Shown: one piece after another, positions 63,139 to 64,000 of the stretch
How positions within the stretch are numbered: the stretch's first letter is position 1
How the letters are laid out: each line of letters begins with the position of its first letter
Assembly: GCF_000224145.3 (NCBI RefSeq)
Contig: NW_004191383.1
Location: 1 to 64,000, forward strand
Origin: Ciona intestinalis
Taxonomy: Eukaryota > Chordata > Ascidiacea > Phlebobranchia > Cionidae
Length of the DNA stretch: 64,000 nt
Direction of reading: 5' to 3'
Made by a program: the position numbers and the translations under genes
The notes under the pieces: generated by a model
Told to the model about the DNA's origin: nothing
Database searches by the model: none
Seen by the model: the letters and a program-made list of their open reading frames with translations, nothing else

Positions 63139-64000
63139 ATGTCAGGACAATTGCCGTTGGTTGGTTCCGAAGCAGGTAAACATTTAATTAGAACATAAAA
63201 TATCCCTCATAAAAGGCAACTGCATTTTATTACAGAGATAAAGGCGGTGCCTATATTGGATATGCAGAAAGATGGACAAGGGTTTGAACCGATATTTGAG
63301 GTCTTTGGAGAAATCTTTGATAAGGTTCGAGATTTTCCTGTCGCGATAATCAGCATAGCTGGGCCGTTTCGGAAAGGAAAGTCATTCCTACTGAACCTGC
63401 TCGCACATTACTTGATGGAGAACCAGGTACGCTTACTTCGCGTGTCGTAATTGTAATACCGCGCCAGAATCACCACATGCTGGACCGGCTAAAGGACATT
63501 TTAAAGTTAAGTTTGTAAACGGCTGACTTTATATTATCACAGCGAGCTTCAGAGATATAAAGATCGTTTTGAGATCAAATTTAGAGGAATTTATGAAAGG
63601 TTATAACCATCAAGTTAGAACTGTATAATGAATGCATTTATGGTTTCTACAGTCATCAACCTGGTTTAAAATGGGTGACACACATCCAGCAAGAGTTTTT
63701 GAATGGAAAGGAGGCGTTGAACGAAATACGGTTGGAATTCACATCACAAACAAACCTTTTATGTTGGAAACAAGCGACAATAAGGTATAGGCGTTCTTTG
63801 CTAAACCCCAAACGCGAATACTAGTTTTAGTTTCTTTATTAGAAAGTGGCGGTGTTTTTGATGGATACTCAAGGAATGTTTGATACGAAAACAACAGCCA
63901 AAGATTGTTCGACGATATTTGCTTTGAGTACTTTACTAAGTTCTGTACAAATCTATAACTTGACAGAACAAATTCATGAGAACGACCTTCAACAGTTTGA
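63139..64000 (+). CDS. Atlastin-like dynamin-superfamily GTPase, first four exons (partial)
   Basis: Membrane GTPase of the atlastin/GBP group; atlastins fuse endoplasmic reticulum tubules. Exons: 63139-63175, 63236-63426, 63653-63784, 63843-64000 (cut by the window edge). Phases agree. P loop [12 protein letters not shown] in exon 2; switch I stretch [15 protein letters not shown] in exon 3; G3 motif DTQGMFD in exon 4 (atlastins have DTQG, most GBPs DTEG), then [18 protein letters not shown], the typical atlastin helix. The RD guanine cap, three-helix middle domain and membrane hairpin would lie beyond 64000. Start chosen at the only ATG before a good donor in frame with exon 2. Confidence 0.9.

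Overview
This is a stretch of animal nuclear genome, AT-rich, with many short GT-AG introns. The protein families, the density of short tRNA-headed SINEs and small palindromic MITEs, and a level of difference between two tandem copies that looks allelic all point to a tunicate, most probably Ciona. The species call is inference.

Layout. (1) 258-9930, minus strand: a 12-exon receptor gene with a signal peptide, several LDL-receptor class A (LDLa) modules and a rhodopsin-like seven-helix domain related to LGR/RXFP receptors, but with no leucine-rich repeats. (2) 9931-13479: intergenic, mostly repeats. (3) 13480-62108, minus strand: a complete axonemal dynein heavy chain. I could trace 91 exons, with phases agreeing from start codon to stop (4,633 residues): tail, linker, AAA1-AAA4, stalk with microtubule-binding domain, AAA5, AAA6 and C-terminal domain. 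The C-terminal sequence places it with the single-headed inner-arm type; the paralogue is not certain. (4) 38503-42170, plus strand: a complete nine-exon tubulin tyrosine ligase-like (TTLL) gene lying wholly inside one intron of the dynein gene. (5) 62109-63138: a divergent promoter region with a small perfect palindrome. (6) 63139-64000, plus strand: the first four exons of an atlastin-like GTPase, running off the window.

How they fit together. The dynein and the TTLL enzyme both belong to the ciliary axoneme: one is the motor, the other modifies the tubulin track. Nested and opposite in orientation, they cannot be transcribed independently without antisense overlap. The receptor and the atlastin are not obviously related to that function.

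Sequence quality. There are two N gaps. The 50-N gap at 30240-30289 sits between two nearly identical ~745-bp copies that carry the same dynein exon; this is most likely two haplotypes joined in tandem. The 488-N gap at 48933-49420 lies inside a LINE insertion. Exon 4 of the receptor has an apparent one-base deletion in an A run. Repeats fill most introns, and many SINE tails lie directly against splice sites.
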